Shown here: piece by piece, positions 18,430 through 27,399 of the stretch
Layout: every line of letters starts with the position of its first letter
How positions within the stretch are numbered: position 1 is the first letter of the stretch
NCBI GenBank assembly: GCA_902545825.1
Contig: CACCHS010000003.1
Location: 1-55,781 of the forward strand
Direction: 5' to 3'
Length of the DNA stretch: 55,781 nt
DNA from: an uncultured Pelagibacteraceae bacterium
GTDB taxonomy: Bacteria; Pseudomonadota; Alphaproteobacteria; Pelagibacterales; Pelagibacteraceae
Notes under the pieces: model-generated
Database searches by the model: none
What the model saw: only the letters and a program-made list of their open reading frames with translations
What the model was told of the DNA's origin: nothing
Position numbers and translations under genes: made by a program

Positions 18430-19167
18430 TTAGTTGGGAATCTTACAAACTGGAATGGGTTCCATTTTATGTAAGTTAGCTTTTCTTATTTTTAAATATT
18501 TGTCTCTATTTTTAGAGCCTTCGTTATTCATCGCCTCTTCAAGCTCTTTGTATGATAATCCTAATTGACCCTCGTCAGTTCGGCCATCGTCCCATAGTCC
18601 GTCTGTTGGTGGTGCATCTATTATTTCTTTTAAAATTTTAAGTTCTTTACCAAGTTCCCATACTTCTGTTTTATTACAATCAGCTATTGGAGAAATATCA
18701 ACGCCACCGTCTCCATATTTTGTATAAAATCCAACACCAAAATCCTCAACTTTGTTTCCCGTTCCAACCACTATACCCTGATTGGCTGCTGCTACTTGAT
18801 ACAAAGTTGTCATTCTTAATCTTGCTCTTGAATTAGCCATACCGTGTTCACTATCAAATTTAGATAGAGACGTTTTAAAAGTACCAAATAAATTATCTAA
18901 CTCAATTGTATAACCCTCTACATTTGAAAAATTACTTTTTAACCATTCTTGATGTTTTAAACTTAAATTATGTTGTGCACTTTTTTGCTTTATCGGCATA
19001 GATAATACAATGGTCTTCATTCCTGTTAGGGCACATAGAGTACTTGATACAGATGAATCAATACCTCCAGAAATTCCTATAACTAAAGATTTAGCTTTAG
19101 CTGGCATAGAATCTACATACTTTTGTATCCAGTTCTTTATAAAATCTACTTTATTTTTTGGGTCCAT
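18430..19167 (-). CDS. nadE: NAD synthetase (ammonia-dependent form)
   Basis: Last step of NAD synthesis, amidating nicotinic acid adenine dinucleotide. The 245-residue protein has the ATP-pyrophosphatase P-loop ISGGIDSSVSS near residues 29-39 and GTGNKVEDFGVGFYTKYGDGG further on. There is no N-terminal nitrilase-type glutaminase domain, so ammonia is the expected donor. It sits 39 bases after the DAHP synthase gene on the same strand. The C-terminus ends shortly after KMEPIPVCKIPN, which looks complete. Confidence 0.93.
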   Translation of the reverse strand: MDPKNKVDFIKNWIQKYVDSMPAKAKSLVIGISGGIDSSVSSTLCALTGMKTIVLSMPIKQKSAQHNLSLKHQEWLKSNFSNVEGYTIELDNLFGTFKTSLSKFDSEHGMANSRARLRMTTLYQVAAANQGIVVGTGNKVEDFGVGFYTKYGDGGVDISPIADCNKTEVWELGKELKILKEIIDAPPTDGLWDDGRTDEGQLGLSYKELEEAMNNEGSKNRDKYLKIRKANLHKMEPIPVCKIPN

Positions 19168-19206
19168 ATTTCTAGTATATTGAGTCGCCTTAAATAATTA
19201 AAGAGA

Positions 19207-20586
19207 CTAAGATGCCGCTTTAATAATATTTTTTGCGTAATTTGAATTTTTCTTTATTTCATCAGATATTAAAAACGCTAATTCCAGGGATTGATCTGCA
19301 TTCAATCTTGGGTCGCAATGAGTATGATATCTGCTTGATAAATCTTGATCAGAAATATTTTTTGCTCCACCAGTACATTCTGTCACATTTTGTCCAGTCA
19401 TCTCAATATGAAGTCCTCCAGCATAAGACCCTTCGCTTTGATGGACAGCAAAAACATTTTTAACCTCTTTAAGTACATTGTTGAATGGTCTTGTTTTAAA
19501 TCCTGTTGACGACACTAATGTATTGCCATGCATTGGGTCACATGACCAAATTACATTAAGACCCTCTTTTTTAATGCCTCTGATTAGTTTCGGTAGAAAT
19601 TTTTCAACTTTATCGTGTCCAAATCTTGAAATTAAAGTTATTTTTCCTTTTTCATTTTTTGGATTTATTTTTTCACATATTTTTGCAATCTCGTCTGGCT
19701 TTGATGTTGGTCCACATTTGATACCTATTGGATTTTCTATACCTCTACAAAATTCCACATGGCCACCATCAATCTGTCTTGTTCTATCTCCAATCCAAAC
19801 AAAATGAGCTGAAGTGTCATGGTATTCACCAGTGGTTGAGTCTACTCTTGTCATTGCTTCCTCAAATGGTAACAATAAAGCTTCATGAGAAGTCCAAAAG
19901 TTAACAGTTTTTAATCTTCTATTAAAATCTGAATTGATCCCACAAGCATCCATAAACGCTAAGGCATCAGCAATTTTGTCCTCTAGCTCTTTAAACTTTT
20001 TTGCTTGAGGACTTTTCTTTATATAGCCTAAATTCCATAAGTGAACTTTCTTAAGATCAGAAAAGCCACCATGACAAAATGCTCTTATTAAATTTAATGT
20101 GGAAGCAGATTGTGAGTAAGCTTTAAATAATCTTTTTGGGTCAGGCCGTCTAGCTTTCTCTGTAAATTCTATTCCATTGATGTTATCACCCAGATAACTT
20201 GGCAATTCTTTATCACCCTGTTTTTCTGTTGGAGCACTTCTTGGTTTTGAAAATTGGCCTGCAATCCTTCCAAGCTTAACAACAGGTAATGATGCTGAAT
20301 AAGTTAAGACTAATGACATTTGAAGGAATACTTTAAAGTAATCTCTTATTTTATCTGGGTTAAATTCTGCAAAGCTCTCTGCACAATCACCTCCTTGTAA
20401 AAGAAAAGCTTTACCATCAACAACTTCGGCTAACTGATTTTTTAAATGCGTAGTTTCACCTGCAAATACTAATGGGGGAAAGCTCTTAATTTTATTTAAA
20501 ACAATATTAAGATCCTTCTCATCCTCATAACTTGGGATGTGTTTTACGGGATAATTTCTCCAGCTATTTACTTTCCATTTTTTCAT
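19207..20586 (-). CDS. aroG: 3-deoxy-7-phosphoheptulonate synthase, class II
   Basis: First step of the shikimate pathway, joining PEP and erythrose-4-phosphate. This is the plant-type class II enzyme: WKVNSWRNYPVKHIPSY at the start, FLLQGGDCAESFAEF near residue 83, RPDPKRLFKAYSQSAST, and IWSCDPMHGNT. The ORF track starts at a TTG at 20592; the ATG at 20586 is preferred because an AAGG stands about 6 bases before it. Class II enzymes are often regulated by aromatic amino acids, but the long N-terminal regulatory part of the mycobacterial enzyme is not evident. It follows glmS after a 30-base gap. Confidence 0.95.
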   Translation of the reverse strand: MKKWKVNSWRNYPVKHIPSYEDEKDLNIVLNKIKSFPPLVFAGETTHLKNQLAEVVDGKAFLLQGGDCAESFAEFNPDKIRDYFKVFLQMSLVLTYSASLPVVKLGRIAGQFSKPRSAPTEKQGDKELPSYLGDNINGIEFTEKARRPDPKRLFKAYSQSASTLNLIRAFCHGGFSDLKKVHLWNLGYIKKSPQAKKFKELEDKIADALAFMDACGINSDFNRRLKTVNFWTSHEALLLPFEEAMTRVDSTTGEYHDTSAHFVWIGDRTRQIDGGHVEFCRGIENPIGIKCGPTSKPDEIAKICEKINPKNEKGKITLISRFGHDKVEKFLPKLIRGIKKEGLNVIWSCDPMHGNTLVSSTGFKTRPFNNVLKEVKNVFAVHQSEGSYAGGLHIEMTGQNVTECTGGAKNISDQDLSSRYHTHCDPRLNADQSLELAFLISDEIKKNSNYAKNIIKAAS

Positions 20587-20621
20587 AATCAACCTTAGAT
20601 TGTTTTAACAGAGTTTACTGA

Positions 20622-22442
20622 TTATTCAACAGTTACAGATTTTGCTAAATTTCGAGGTTTATCAATATCGTAACCCTTTTTTAATGCAGAATGATATGCA
20701 AGTTTTTGTAATGGAATTGTTATTAAAAAAGGTAAAAGATCGTCATCTGTATTTTCTACTTCTATCTTTTGCCAAATATTTTCAGAAAATATTTCATCTG
20801 TGCTTTTATTGGTAATTAATAATACCTTGGCACCTCTTGCAATCACTTCCTGCATATTTGAAATTGTTTTATTATAGTAATAATCTCTTGGAGCAATAAC
20901 AACTACGGGCATTCCATCCTCTATTAAAGCAAGAGGTCCATGTTTCATTTCTCCTGCTGGATATCCTTCAGCATGTATATATGCCAATTCTTTTAATTTA
21001 AGAGCACCTTCTAAAGCGATTGGAAATGAACTTCCTCTTCCTAAAAACATTGATCCTTTTGCATCAACAAATGAATTGCATGCTGATTGAATTTGATTAT
21101 CAGTATCTAATGTATTTTTTACTAGATCCGCTAAACTTAAAAGAGATTTAATTTTTGTTTGGTACTTATCTTTATCAATACTTCCTCTAACAAAAGCTAT
21201 TTTAATTGAAAATAAATATAAAACTAACATTTGACCAAGGAAAGCTTTTGTGGATGCAACGCCAATTTCTGGGCCACAATGTATAGGAAGTACAAATTTA
21301 GAATCACGAGCAATTGAACTTTCAACAACATTGACAACACTGCAGGTTTTCATTTTGTTTTTATTACATAAATCTAATGCAGCATAGGTATCTGCAGTTT
21401 CACCTGATTGAGATACAAATATGTATAAGGTTTCATTTTTAAATTTATTTTTCCTGTATCTAAATTCAGATGCAATATCTACAGATATATCTAAATCCGT
21501 TAACTGTTCAAACCAATGTTTTGCCATCAAGCAAGAGTGATATGCTGTTCCACATCCAATCAATACGATTGACGATATTTCATTTTGTTTCCAGGGAAAA
21601 TTTAAAAGATTTACATCTTTGTTAATTTTATCAATATATTCATTAATACAATTTTTTATTGTAATTGGTTGTTCCTCAATTTCTTTTGCCATAAAGTGTT
21701 TATAATCTCCTTTATCGTAATCGCCTTCTTCATTTGACAACTCTAGAACACTCTTGTTTACTTTTTTTCCGGTATCATCAAAAAATTCAACACTATTTTT
21801 TTTTAAAATACAAAATTCACCATCGTCAAGATAAGTAATTTTATTTGTCATTGATTTAAGAGCGTAAGAGTCTGATCCTAAATAATTTTCATTTGGTCCA
21901 TAACCTACGGCTAAAGGTGATCCTCTTCTTGCGCCAACAATTAAATCTGGCTGATCTTTAAAAATTATTCCTAAAGCAAAACTCCCATGTAGTTTTTTTA
22001 GCATTTTTAAAATTGAATTTTTTAAATCATTTTCTTTTAAATACTCTGTAATAAGGTGAACAATTACTTCTGTGTCAGTTTGTGATTTAAACTTGTGACC
22101 TTTTTCAACCAGAAATTTTTTTAGCAAAGTTGAGTTTTCAATTATTCCATTATGTACAACAGATACACTTTCAGATGAATGTGGGTGTGCATTCAATGTA
22201 CTAGGAACTCCGTGAGTTGCCCATCTAACATGACCAATTCCAACTGTTCCAAGCATTTTAATTTTAGAAATATTTGTTTCAAGCGCTTTCACTCTACCTT
22301 CACATTTTACCTCATTAATTTTACCATCCAACAAAGTTGCTATTCCAGCAGAGTCGTAACCTCTGTATTCAAGTTTCTTTAAGGAATTTATTATTGATGA
22401 GGAAACTGGTTTAGTACTTGTAATACCAATTATTCCACACAT
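20622..22442 (-). CDS. glmS: Glutamine-fructose-6-phosphate aminotransferase (isomerising)
   Basis: Makes glucosamine-6-phosphate, the entry to peptidoglycan and lipid A amino sugars. The protein (606 residues) begins MCGIIGIT with the N-terminal nucleophile Cys, has GHVRWATHGVPS in the glutaminase domain, two SIS domains (SQSGETADTYAALD and GRGSSFPIALEGALKLKE) and the conserved C-terminal tail LAKSVTVE. Its start shares a base with the stop of the GlmU acetyltransferase-domain gene, so two steps of UDP-GlcNAc synthesis are coupled. No glmS ribozyme is visible upstream; there is no room for one. Confidence 0.97.
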   Translation of the reverse strand: MCGIIGITSTKPVSSSIINSLKKLEYRGYDSAGIATLLDGKINEVKCEGRVKALETNISKIKMLGTVGIGHVRWATHGVPSTLNAHPHSSESVSVVHNGIIENSTLLKKFLVEKGHKFKSQTDTEVIVHLITEYLKENDLKNSILKMLKKLHGSFALGIIFKDQPDLIVGARRGSPLAVGYGPNENYLGSDSYALKSMTNKITYLDDGEFCILKKNSVEFFDDTGKKVNKSVLELSNEEGDYDKGDYKHFMAKEIEEQPITIKNCINEYIDKINKDVNLLNFPWKQNEISSIVLIGCGTAYHSCLMAKHWFEQLTDLDISVDIASEFRYRKNKFKNETLYIFVSQSGETADTYAALDLCNKNKMKTCSVVNVVESSIARDSKFVLPIHCGPEIGVASTKAFLGQMLVLYLFSIKIAFVRGSIDKDKYQTKIKSLLSLADLVKNTLDTDNQIQSACNSFVDAKGSMFLGRGSSFPIALEGALKLKELAYIHAEGYPAGEMKHGPLALIEDGMPVVVIAPRDYYYNKTISNMQEVIARGAKVLLITNKSTDEIFSENIWQKIEVENTDDDLLPFLITIPLQKLAYHSALKKGYDIDKPRNLAKSVTVE

Positions 22443-23068
22443 TATTTTTTACTCCTATAATTTTTTTTTTCTTTTTGCGATGATCTTGTTAATGCTAAAG
22501 AATTTTTATTTACATTTTTTGTTATTACTGATCCGGCACCAATTACTGATCCCTTATTTAATACAACAGGTGCTACTAAAGAAGAATTTGATCCAATAAA
22601 AACTTTGTCCTTTATTGTGGTTTTACTTTTTTTTATACCATCATAGTTACAAGTAATTGTTCCAGCACCAATATTCACTGATTTACCCACTGAGGTATCA
22701 CCAACATAAGATAAATGATTTATTTTTGAATTTATACCAACAGTACTTTTTTTTATTTCTACAAAATTTCCAATTTTTGAACCTGATTTTAATGTTGTTC
22801 CTGGCCTTATTCTTGCATAAGGACCAATAGATACATTATTTTCAACTTTTACATTTTCTAAATGTGAGAAAGAACAAATTCTAACATTATTTTTTATAGA
22901 CACTTTTTCCAAAATCACAACGTAAGGTTCAATAATTACATTTTTACCAATCTTTGTATCTTTTGAGAAAAAAATTGTCTCAGGTGAAATCATTTTTACA
23001 CCTTTTTTAAGAAATTTATTTCTTAAACTAATTTGTATTTTTTGATTTGCAGTTAGTTTCATTTGCAT
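22442..23068 (-). CDS. glmU: Stand-alone GlmU C-terminal domain (glucosamine-1-phosphate N-acetyltransferase)
   Basis: The 208-residue protein matches only the second half of GlmU. It starts with the linker-like LTANQKIQISLRNKFLKKGV, then left-handed beta-helix hexapeptide repeats, with the acetyltransferase site residues in place: ARIRPG (Arg88), NFVEIKKS, HLSYVGD (His118, equivalent to the catalytic His of E. coli GlmU) and GAGTITCNYDG. The N-terminal uridylyltransferase domain (about 230 residues) is absent, and the divergent gph gene begins 65 bases away, so it is not merely frameshifted upstream. The domain looks intact and active. The partner uridylyltransferase must lie elsewhere. A second Met at 23062 is a possible start. 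Confidence 0.88.
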   Translation of the reverse strand: MQMKLTANQKIQISLRNKFLKKGVKMISPETIFFSKDTKIGKNVIIEPYVVILEKVSIKNNVRICSFSHLENVKVENNVSIGPYARIRPGTTLKSGSKIGNFVEIKKSTVGINSKINHLSYVGDTSVGKSVNIGAGTITCNYDGIKKSKTTIKDKVFIGSNSSLVAPVVLNKGSVIGAGSVITKNVNKNSLALTRSSQKEKKNYRSKK

Positions 23069-23133
23069 TTTTGTTTATAGTTAAGTAGAGATTATAATTA
23101 ACTCACAAAATATTTCTTTTTAATACTTTAAAA

Positions 23134-23823
23134 ATGACTCAAAAATTAACTATTTTATTTGATTTAGATGGTACGCTAGTTGATACAGCACCAGATTTAA
23201 TGGCTGCTCATAATCATGTCATGAAAAAATATGGTCATAAAACTAAAACTACTGATGATATAAGAAAACTTGTAGGTAAAGGAGCAGCATCGCTCATTGG
23301 GAGATCGGTCTGGGGACAAGCAAAAAAGGAATTTAGTAAAATAACCAACGAAAAAATCAAGAAAGAAATGGTGACTGAGTTTATAGATTACTATGGGAAA
23401 AATATTGTAGTTGAAAGTAAATTATTTAAGGGAGTTCATAGTTTTCTAGAATGGTGTAAAAAAAATAATATTTCGATGGGTGTTTGTACAAACAAGCAAG
23501 ATTATCTTGCAAAAGATTTGCTTAAAAAAATTAAAATTAATCATTTTTTTGAGTATGTAGCTGGAAGTAATACATTTGATTATTGTAAACCAGATCCAAG
23601 ACACTTAACGGATGTAGTTGAAATCATGCAAGGAGATATCTCAAAAACTATAATGATTGGTGATAGTGAGACTGATGCAGATGCCGCTCATGCTGCAAAG
23701 ATACCATTTATACTTGTAAAAGATGGTTATACCGAAAAAACTACTGATCAAATACATCATAATCATTTAATTAAGGATTTTATAGGAATCGAAAAAATAA
23801 TTTTAAAATATCTATCTCATTAA
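23134..23823 (+). CDS. gph: HAD-family phosphatase, probable phosphoglycolate phosphatase
   Basis: The 229-residue protein has HAD motif I FDLDGTLVDTAPDL near residues 10-23, motif II in MGVCTNKQ, the Lys of motif III in YCKPDPRHL, and motif IV in MIGDSETDADAA. The cap is the small helical type of Gph, which dephosphorylates 2-phosphoglycolate. Other small phosphosugars are possible substrates. It is divergent from the GlmU-domain gene and lies 53 bases before prpD, with a candidate prp promoter starting directly after its stop. Confidence 0.85.
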   Translation: MTQKLTILFDLDGTLVDTAPDLMAAHNHVMKKYGHKTKTTDDIRKLVGKGAASLIGRSVWGQAKKEFSKITNEKIKKEMVTEFIDYYGKNIVVESKLFKGVHSFLEWCKKNNISMGVCTNKQDYLAKDLLKKIKINHFFEYVAGSNTFDYCKPDPRHLTDVVEIMQGDISKTIMIGDSETDADAAHAAKIPFILVKDGYTEKTTDQIHHNHLIKDFIGIEKIILKYLSH

Positions 23824-23825
23824 TA

Positions 23826-23854
23826 TTGATTAATAATCATCGTGGTTGTATTAA
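23826..23854 (+). promoter_or_regulatory. Candidate sigma70-like promoter for prpDBC
   Basis: TTGATT at 23826-23831 and TATTAA at 23849-23854 are separated by 17 bases, directly after the gph stop and upstream of prpD. Each box matches 4 of 6 consensus positions, which is weak evidence in AT-rich DNA. The position just before the only operon-sized run of propionate genes makes it worth noting. Confidence 0.35.
23827..23839. repeat. Short inverted repeat overlapping the prpD -35 box
   Basis: TGATTAATAATCA is a perfect 6-base inverted repeat around a single A. It covers the candidate -35 element upstream of prpD, which is where a repressor operator could sit. Short AT-rich palindromes arise by chance in this genome, so this is only a candidate. 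Confidence 0.3.
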
Positions 23855-23876
23855 AATCATAACTTAAGGAGAATTT

Positions 23877-25379
23877 TTGATTATTCATAAAGTAAAAGTT
23901 TATCCATCGAAAGTTAAACTTGATAAAAAAAAACAACTTGCATGGAAATTAGCAGAGATAGCAAGTGATAATGCAAAACTAAACAAGAAATCTATAGAGA
24001 TGGTTATTAATCGAATAATTGATAATGCCTCAGTTGCAATTGCTTCATTAAACAGAAAACCAGTAATTTCCTCAAGAGAAATGGCTATGGCTCATTCTAG
24101 AAATAGTGGAGCTACGGTGTTTGGTTTAAGTTCGAATTTAAAATTTGATTGTGAATGGGCTGCATGGACAAATGGTACAGCTGTTAGGGAATTAGATTTT
24201 CACGATACTTTTTTAGCAGCTGACTATAGCCACCCAGGAGATAACATCCCACCATTATTAGCAGTTGCACAACAAAATAAAAAAAGTGGTATGGATTTAT
24301 TAAGAGGAATAATAACTGCATATGAAGTACAAGTGAATTTGGTTAAAGGAATTTGTCTTCATAAACATAAAGTTGATCATATTGCACATTTAGGCCCAAG
24401 TGTTGCTGCCGGTATTGGTTCAATGCTAAAATTAAATACTGAAACAATATATCAATCTATTCAACAAGCTTTACATACAACAATATCAACGCGACAATCT
24501 AGAAAAGGAGAAATCTCTAGTTGGAAAGCATTTGCTCCTGCGCACGCTGGTAAACTAGCAATTGAAGCTGTTGATAGAACTATGAGAGGTGAAGGAGCAC
24601 CAAGTCCAATTTATGAAGGTGAAGATAGCGTAATAGCAAGAATACTTGATGGTAAAAAAGCTTTATACAAAATTCCACTACCAAAAAAAAATGAGGAGAA
24701 GAAAGCTATACTAGAAACATATACAAAGGAATATTCTGCAGAATATCAAGCTCAGGCATTAATTGATATTGCAAAAAAATTAAATAAAAAAATTCCTAAT
24801 TTAAATCAAATAAAAAAAATAGATATTTATACAAGCCATCATACACATTACGTAATTGGTACAGGTGCAAATGATCCACAAAAAATGGATCCAAAATCTA
24901 GTAGGGAGACTTTAGATCACTCAATTATGTACATTTTTGCTGTAGCTTTAGAAGATGCAGACTGGCATCATATTAAATCATATACAAAGTCAAGAGCTGC
25001 AAGAAAAAGTACTATTAAGATTTGGCATTCAATTAAAACTTATGAAGATAAAAAATGGACAAAGAAATATCACGACCCAAACCCTAAAAATAAATCTTTT
25101 GGAGCAAAGGTAATAGTAACATTAAAAAATGGTAAGAGATTATCAGAAGAATTGGATAAAGCGGATGCGCACCCTTACGGTGCAAGACCTTTTAAAAGAG
25201 AAAATTATATTAATAAATTTTTAACCCTTACAGAGAACATTATATCAAAAAATGAAAGTAATAGATTTTTAAAAACAGTTCAAAATTTAAGAAAATTGAA
25301 ATCAGGGCAACTTAATAAACTCAATATTGAAATAAAAAAATCTAAATTAAAGAGAAATTTAAAAAGGGCTATTTTTTAA
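23877..25379 (+). CDS. prpD: 2-methylcitrate dehydratase, PrpD family
   Basis: Dehydrates 2-methylcitrate in the methylcitrate cycle that oxidises propionyl-CoA. The 500-residue protein has MmgE/PrpD features: [25 protein letters not shown] near residues 99-123, [15 protein letters not shown], and [12 protein letters not shown]. The start is a TTG at 23877 supported by AAGGAG at 23866-23871 with 5 bases between; the next in-frame ATG (Met42) would remove conserved sequence. It heads prpD-prpB-prpC, with one-base stop/start sharing. The order differs from the enterobacterial prpRBCDE, and no regulator is adjacent. Confidence 0.93.
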   Translation: MIIHKVKVYPSKVKLDKKKQLAWKLAEIASDNAKLNKKSIEMVINRIIDNASVAIASLNRKPVISSREMAMAHSRNSGATVFGLSSNLKFDCEWAAWTNGTAVRELDFHDTFLAADYSHPGDNIPPLLAVAQQNKKSGMDLLRGIITAYEVQVNLVKGICLHKHKVDHIAHLGPSVAAGIGSMLKLNTETIYQSIQQALHTTISTRQSRKGEISSWKAFAPAHAGKLAIEAVDRTMRGEGAPSPIYEGEDSVIARILDGKKALYKIPLPKKNEEKKAILETYTKEYSAEYQAQALIDIAKKLNKKIPNLNQIKKIDIYTSHHTHYVIGTGANDPQKMDPKSSRETLDHSIMYIFAVALEDADWHHIKSYTKSRAARKSTIKIWHSIKTYEDKKWTKKYHDPNPKNKSFGAKVIVTLKNGKRLSEELDKADAHPYGARPFKRENYINKFLTLTENIISKNESNRFLKTVQNLRKLKSGQLNKLNIEIKKSKLKRNLKRAIF

Positions 25380-26275
25380 TGCACTTTATCAAAAAGAAAA
25401 TTAAAGAAAAAAGAAAAGATTTTGTTAATAAATTAAAAAGTGGAAAAATATTAAGAGTTCCGGGTGCATATAATCCATTAACCGCAAAATTGATTGAGGA
25501 AATTGGTTACGATGCAGTTTACGTTTCTGGTGGAGTAATGTCTAATGATTTGGGCTATCCGGATATTGGATTAACAACACTTGAAGATGTAAGTATTCGT
25601 GCAAAACAAATTGCAAGAGTAACTAATCTTCCAACAATTGTTGACATTGATACAGGTTTTAAATCTTGTAAAAAAACAATACAAACATTCGAAAAATTTG
25701 GTATCACCGCTGTTCATTTAGAAGATCAAATTGAAAGAAAAAGATGTGGCCATCTAGATAATAAAGAACTTATTTCAAAAGAAAAAATGATAAAAAAAAT
25801 CAAAGAATGTACAAAAGCTAAAAAGGACAAGAACTTTAAAATTATTGCTAGATCTGATGCTAAAGGTGTTGAAGGAATAGATAAAATGATAGATCGATGT
25901 AAAGCTTATGTAGACTCTGGAGCTGAAATTATTTTTCCTGAGGCGCTTGCTGATGAAAAAGATTTTGAAAAAGTTAGAAAATCCCTAGATTGCTATCTGT
26001 TGGCTAACATGACGGAATTTGGAAAATCAAAGCTTTTAAGTTACAAAAAATTAGAAAATCTAGGTTACAATATTGTTATTTACCCAGTTACAACTCAAAG
26101 ATTAGCTATGAAAAATGTTGAAGATGGGTTGAGGGACATTTATGTAAATGGACATCAAAATAATATTATTGATAAAATGCAGACCAGAAAACGATTATAT
26201 GAGCTTGTCGATTATGAAAAATATAATAGTTTAGACGAAAAAATTTATAATTTTAACACAGAGGGTCATGAATAA
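25379..26275 (+). CDS. prpB: 2-methylisocitrate lyase
   Basis: Splits 2-methylisocitrate to pyruvate and succinate. The 298-residue protein belongs to the isocitrate lyase/PEP mutase superfamily: RVPGAYNPLTAKLIEEIGYDA, then VDIDTGFKS, HLEDQIERKRCGHLDNK with the catalytic KRCGH motif, and IARSDAKGVEG. The ATG shares its first base with the prpD stop. PrpB-type membership is supported by both motif and context between prpD and prpC. Confidence 0.94.
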   Translation: MHFIKKKIKEKRKDFVNKLKSGKILRVPGAYNPLTAKLIEEIGYDAVYVSGGVMSNDLGYPDIGLTTLEDVSIRAKQIARVTNLPTIVDIDTGFKSCKKTIQTFEKFGITAVHLEDQIERKRCGHLDNKELISKEKMIKKIKECTKAKKDKNFKIIARSDAKGVEGIDKMIDRCKAYVDSGAEIIFPEALADEKDFEKVRKSLDCYLLANMTEFGKSKLLSYKKLENLGYNIVIYPVTTQRLAMKNVEDGLRDIYVNGHQNNIIDKMQTRKRLYELVDYEKYNSLDEKIYNFNTEGHE

Positions 26276-27399
26276 TGAGTGAAGATATAAAAAAAGGTTT
26301 ACTTGGAATAGTTGTTGATGAGACAGAAGTTTCAAAAGTTATGCCAGAAATTAATTCTCTTACTTATAGGGGTTATGCAGCTCAAGACCTATGTGAATAT
26401 TGTAGATTTGAGGAAGTTGCATACTTAATTTTAAATAAAGATCTTCCAAATACTATTCAGCTTAGAAAATTTGAAAAAGAAGAAAAAAATAATAGAGAAT
26501 TATCTAAAGACCTTTATTCAATTTTAAAAAAGATGCCTAAAAAAGCTCATCCAATGGATGTAGCAAGAACAGCTGTTAGTATAATGGGCTTAGAAGACAA
26601 GGAAACGACAGACTCTTCACCAGAGGCAAACATGCGAAAAGCTATTAGAATTTTAGCTAAAACACCTACTGCTTTAGCAGCCTTTTATAGATTGAGAAAA
26701 GGGAAAACGATTATTAAACCAAAAAAAGACCTAAATATTGCTGAAAATTTTTTTTACATGTGCTTTGGTAAAGTACCACAAAAGGAAATTGTCAAAGCTT
26801 TTGATGTTTCTCTAATTTTATACGCAGAACATAGTTTTAATGTATCAACATTCACTGCAAGAACTATTACAAGCAGCTTATCTGATATTCACGGAGCCAT
26901 AACAGGAGCTATAGCGAGTTTAAAAGGACCTCTTCATGGAGGTGCAAATGAAGAAGTAATGCACATGATGAATAAAATTAAGACTCCTGAAAATGCACTT
27001 AAATGGATTAATAACGCTTTAGATAAAAAAGAAGTTGTAATGGGCTTTGGTCATAGAGTTTATAAGTCTGGTGACTCAAGAGTTCCAACGATGAGAAAAT
27101 ATTTTGAAAAAGTTGCTAAAATTAAAAAAGATAAAAAATTTGAAAAAATTTACGACATTGTTGAAAAAGTAATGATTAATAGAAAAAATATACATCCAAA
27201 CGTAGATTATCCAACTGGGCCTACTTATCACTTAATGGGTTTTGATACAGATTTTTTTACACCAATATTTGTAATTTCCAGAATTACAGGTTGGTCAGCA
27301 CACATAATGGAACAACACGCTGCGAATAAACTAATCAGACCTTTAGCTAGTTACAAAGGTAACCAACACAGAAAAGTTGTTCAATTAAATCAGAGATAA
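26275..27399 (+). CDS. prpC: 2-methylcitrate synthase
   Basis: Condenses propionyl-CoA with oxaloacetate. At 374 residues it is a short citrate synthase-type protein with GPLHGGANEEVMHMM, MGFGHRVYKSGDSRVPTM and WSAHIMEQHAANKLIRP; the His of GFGHR and the Asp of the fold are in place. The prp context separates it from the housekeeping citrate synthase. It ends tail to tail with nrdB with no gap, so transcription from both sides must stop inside coding sequence. Confidence 0.93.
   Translation: MSEDIKKGLLGIVVDETEVSKVMPEINSLTYRGYAAQDLCEYCRFEEVAYLILNKDLPNTIQLRKFEKEEKNNRELSKDLYSILKKMPKKAHPMDVARTAVSIMGLEDKETTDSSPEANMRKAIRILAKTPTALAAFYRLRKGKTIIKPKKDLNIAENFFYMCFGKVPQKEIVKAFDVSLILYAEHSFNVSTFTARTITSSLSDIHGAITGAIASLKGPLHGGANEEVMHMMNKIKTPENALKWINNALDKKEVVMGFGHRVYKSGDSRVPTMRKYFEKVAKIKKDKKFEKIYDIVEKVMINRKNIHPNVDYPTGPTYHLMGFDTDFFTPIFVISRITGWSAHIMEQHAANKLIRPLASYKGNQHRKVVQLNQR

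Noticed and set aside
19478-19807. 109-residue plus-strand ORF within the DAHP synthase gene
   Set aside because: It is a long shadow frame opposite conserved motifs; composition and context give no support.
20587-22442. Possible glmS ribozyme upstream of glmS
   Set aside because: The glmS start shares a base with the upstream gene, so there is no leader to hold one.
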